NCBI GenBank assembly: GCA_002887195.1
Contig: PJAB01001464.1
Coordinates: 1-14,314 of the forward strand
DNA from: Chrysochromulina parva
Lineage: Eukaryota; Haptophyta; Prymnesiales; Chrysochromulinaceae
Length of the DNA stretch: 14,314 bases
Reading direction: 5' to 3'
Shown piece after piece: positions 12,808-14,314 of the stretch. The first letter of the stretch is position 1. The number at the start of each line of letters is the position of its first letter. Under the pieces are notes generated by a model that was given only the letters and a program-made list of their open reading frames with translations, made no database searches and had not been told where the DNA came from. Position numbers and translations under genes: made by a program.

Positions 12808-14314
12808 ATGGCTTCCTCAGCCTCGGGCAGCGCGCAAGCCGGCGGTGCCTCCGTGACGGAGGGCAAGGCGACCATCTACTTCCCAAAAGAGAAGGGCGTC
12901 TTCTACAACCCGCCGCAGATCCCCAATCGCGACCTCTCCGTGCTGGCGCTGCGCGAATTCGCGCAGCGCTGGCAGACGGAAATGGCCGCCAAGGAAGCCA
13001 AAGCGCAAGCCAGGAGGGCAGCCCACGAAGCGTCACGTGATGATCGCGTGGCTGCTGCGGCGACGGCGGCGGCGGCGGGAGGTCCTGCTCACGATGCAGC
13101 GGCCGCCGACGAATCGGAGCCGGCGCCCGACGCGGAAGCGGCGCCCGACGCGCCATCTGGCCCCACCTCGGCCGCCGGCCCACGGCGCATCCGGGTGCTC
13201 GATGCGATGACCGCCTCGGGGCTGCGAGCGTTGCGGTACGTGCTCGAGATACCCGAAGTCGAGAGCGTGGTGGCCAACGATCTCGACCCTACGGCGCTCG
13301 CGGCTCTCAAGGAGAATGTGAAGCGCAACGGGCTGACCGAGGAGGTGGTCATCCCGAGCCTCGGCGACGCGGTCGCGGTGATGCATCGCTCGAAGCCGCC
13401 CGACTGCCCGCGCTTCGAGGCGGTCGAGATTGATCCGTATGGGACGGCGGCGCCTTTTCTCGACAGTGCCGTGCAGTGCGTCGCCGAGGGCGGCCTGCTC
13501 ATGGTGACGTGCACCGACCTGGCCGTGCTCTGCGCCTCCTACCCCGAAAAGTGCTACGCCAACTACGGTGCGTGGCCGCACAAGGCCAAGTCTTGCCATG
13601 AGGCAGCGTTGCGCATCGTGCTCGCATGCATCGAGTCTCACGCCAACCGACACAAGCGCTACATCGAGCCGCTGCTGTGCGTGCACATCAACTTCTACGT
13701 GCGCCTCTTTGTGCGCGTGTACACAGGCCCGGGGGAGGTGAAGAAGGCCCCCACGAAGCTCTCGAGTGTGTACCAGTGCACGGGGTGCGACACGTTCGCG
13801 CTGCAGCCCCTCGCCCGCCTCGTCGAGAAGAATGGGAACTTCAAGGTGTTGCCCGGGCAGGGCCCACCCGTTGGGCGCGAGTGCGAGCACTGCGGGCGCG
13901 TGCATCACGTCGGCGGTCCTCTGTGGTCGGCTCCGATACACGACCATGCCTTTGTGACAGCACTACTCACCTCCCTCAAGACAGGGGAGGGGGCTGAGAT
14001 GGCCTCTGCGAAACGGCTGATTGGCATGCTCACTTCCGTCCTCGAGGAGATCCCGGATGCGCCCCTCTTCTACCAACTGTCGCACCAGTGTGGCGTGCTG
14101 CACGTACCGGTGCCTCAGATGGTCGGCGTCATGTCGGCGCTCATGCGCCAGGGATATCGGGTCTCACGCTCGCACACGGACGCGGGCGCCATTAAGACGG
14201 ACGCGCCCGCGAAGGCGCTGTGGGATGTGCTTCGGTGCTGGGCCAATAGCCAAGGACAGGGGGTGGGGCAGGATCGCTCCAAGGAGCTCTCGCCCACCTC
14301 GCCCGCGTATGCCA
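12808..14314 (+). CDS. TRM1: tRNA (guanine26-N2)-dimethyltransferase Trm1, 3'-partial
   Basis: 502 codons are visible without a stop; the gene runs off the window. ATG 12808 is chosen because family homology begins just after it (VTEGKATIYF, FYNPPQIPNRDLSVL) and no earlier in-frame ATG is seen down to about 12670. The enzyme adds two methyl groups to G26 of tRNAs using S-adenosylmethionine, in nucleus and/or mitochondria. Visible landmarks: SAM motif VLDAMTASGLRALRY (130-144), VVANDLDP, the catalytic-type EIDPYGTAAPFLDSA (207-221; Leu is usual where Ile is here), VTCTDLAVLC, CHEAALRIVL, a zinc-type Cys set C324-x2-C327 and C359-x2-C362, GGPLW, and the C-terminal IKTDAP. An Ala/Asp/Pro-rich low-complexity insert (about 70-127) separates the N-terminal part from the SAM motif. 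No intron is needed in the visible part. Confidence 0.95.
   Translation, partial: MASSASGSAQAGGASVTEGKATIYFPKEKGVFYNPPQIPNRDLSVLALREFAQRWQTEMAAKEAKAQARRAAHEASRDDRVAAAATAAAAGGPAHDAAAADESEPAPDAEAAPDAPSGPTSAAGPRRIRVLDAMTASGLRALRYVLEIPEVESVVANDLDPTALAALKENVKRNGLTEEVVIPSLGDAVAVMHRSKPPDCPRFEAVEIDPYGTAAPFLDSAVQCVAEGGLLMVTCTDLAVLCASYPEKCYANYGAWPHKAKSCHEAALRIVLACIESHANRHKRYIEPLLCVHINFYVRLFVRVYTGPGEVKKAPTKLSSVYQCTGCDTFALQPLARLVEKNGNFKVLPGQGPPVGRECEHCGRVHHVGGPLWSAPIHDHAFVTALLTSLKTGEGAEMASAKRLIGMLTSVLEEIPDAPLFYQLSHQCGVLHVPVPQMVGVMSALMRQGYRVSRSHTDAGAIKTDAPAKALWDVLRCWANSQGQGVGQDRSKELSPTSPAYA

Noticed and set aside
13033..13947. Minus-strand ORF of 304 codons opposite Trm1
   Set aside because: Arg/His-rich shadow translation; Trm1 motifs on the plus strand are unambiguous.

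Overview
This is nuclear DNA of a GC-rich eukaryote. The evidence is four GT...AG introns with both ends in view, a fifth cut by the left edge, good ATG contexts, no operon-like packing, and eukaryote-type genes (P2X-like channel, mitochondrial carrier, Trm1). The best guess is a microalga, most likely a haptophyte. That rests on high GC, introns packed with short tandem repeats, a plant/alga-type GH79 sequence and TTAGGG-type telomeric repeat. A stramenopile or another protist is not excluded.

Layout: (1) 1-2865, plus strand: 3' part of a gene whose protein joins the C-terminal half of a GH27 alpha-galactosidase-like enzyme to a complete GH79 heparanase/beta-glucuronidase-like enzyme. It has four visible exons (240-1182, 1421-1749, 1835-2213, 2412-2865). 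Every intron is made largely of tandem repeats, and one (1750-1834) is almost wholly telomeric repeat. (2) 3159-6092, plus: intronless 977-residue protein with two putative glycosyltransferase-like domains and a duplicated EF-hand-containing module. (3) 6369-7799, minus: fucosyltransferase-like protein. (4) 8065-9495, plus: intronless P2X-receptor-like cation channel. (5) 9949-10877, minus: mitochondrial carrier (SLC25 family) with one 77-bp intron. (6) 11203-12366, plus: protein with two gamma-glutamylcyclotransferase-like (GGCT/AIG2) domains. (7) 12808 to the right edge, plus: tRNA guanine-26 N2-dimethyltransferase (Trm1), open to the window end.

The genes do not form one obvious pathway. 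The first three all look carbohydrate-active (one hydrolase fusion, two transferase-like proteins), which may be a loose theme. The rest are unrelated housekeeping or signalling genes in mixed orientation.

The most unusual signal is in the introns of gene 1. One intron is essentially (AACCCT)n between a GT and an AAG. The other two complete introns contain tandem arrays of a 10-bp unit carrying CTGAT, and near-copies of their own exon/intron junctions. Both repeat types carry a CTRAY branch-point-like pentamer in nearly every unit. A similar duplication of an exon edge flanking a microsatellite occurs at the stop codon of gene 6.
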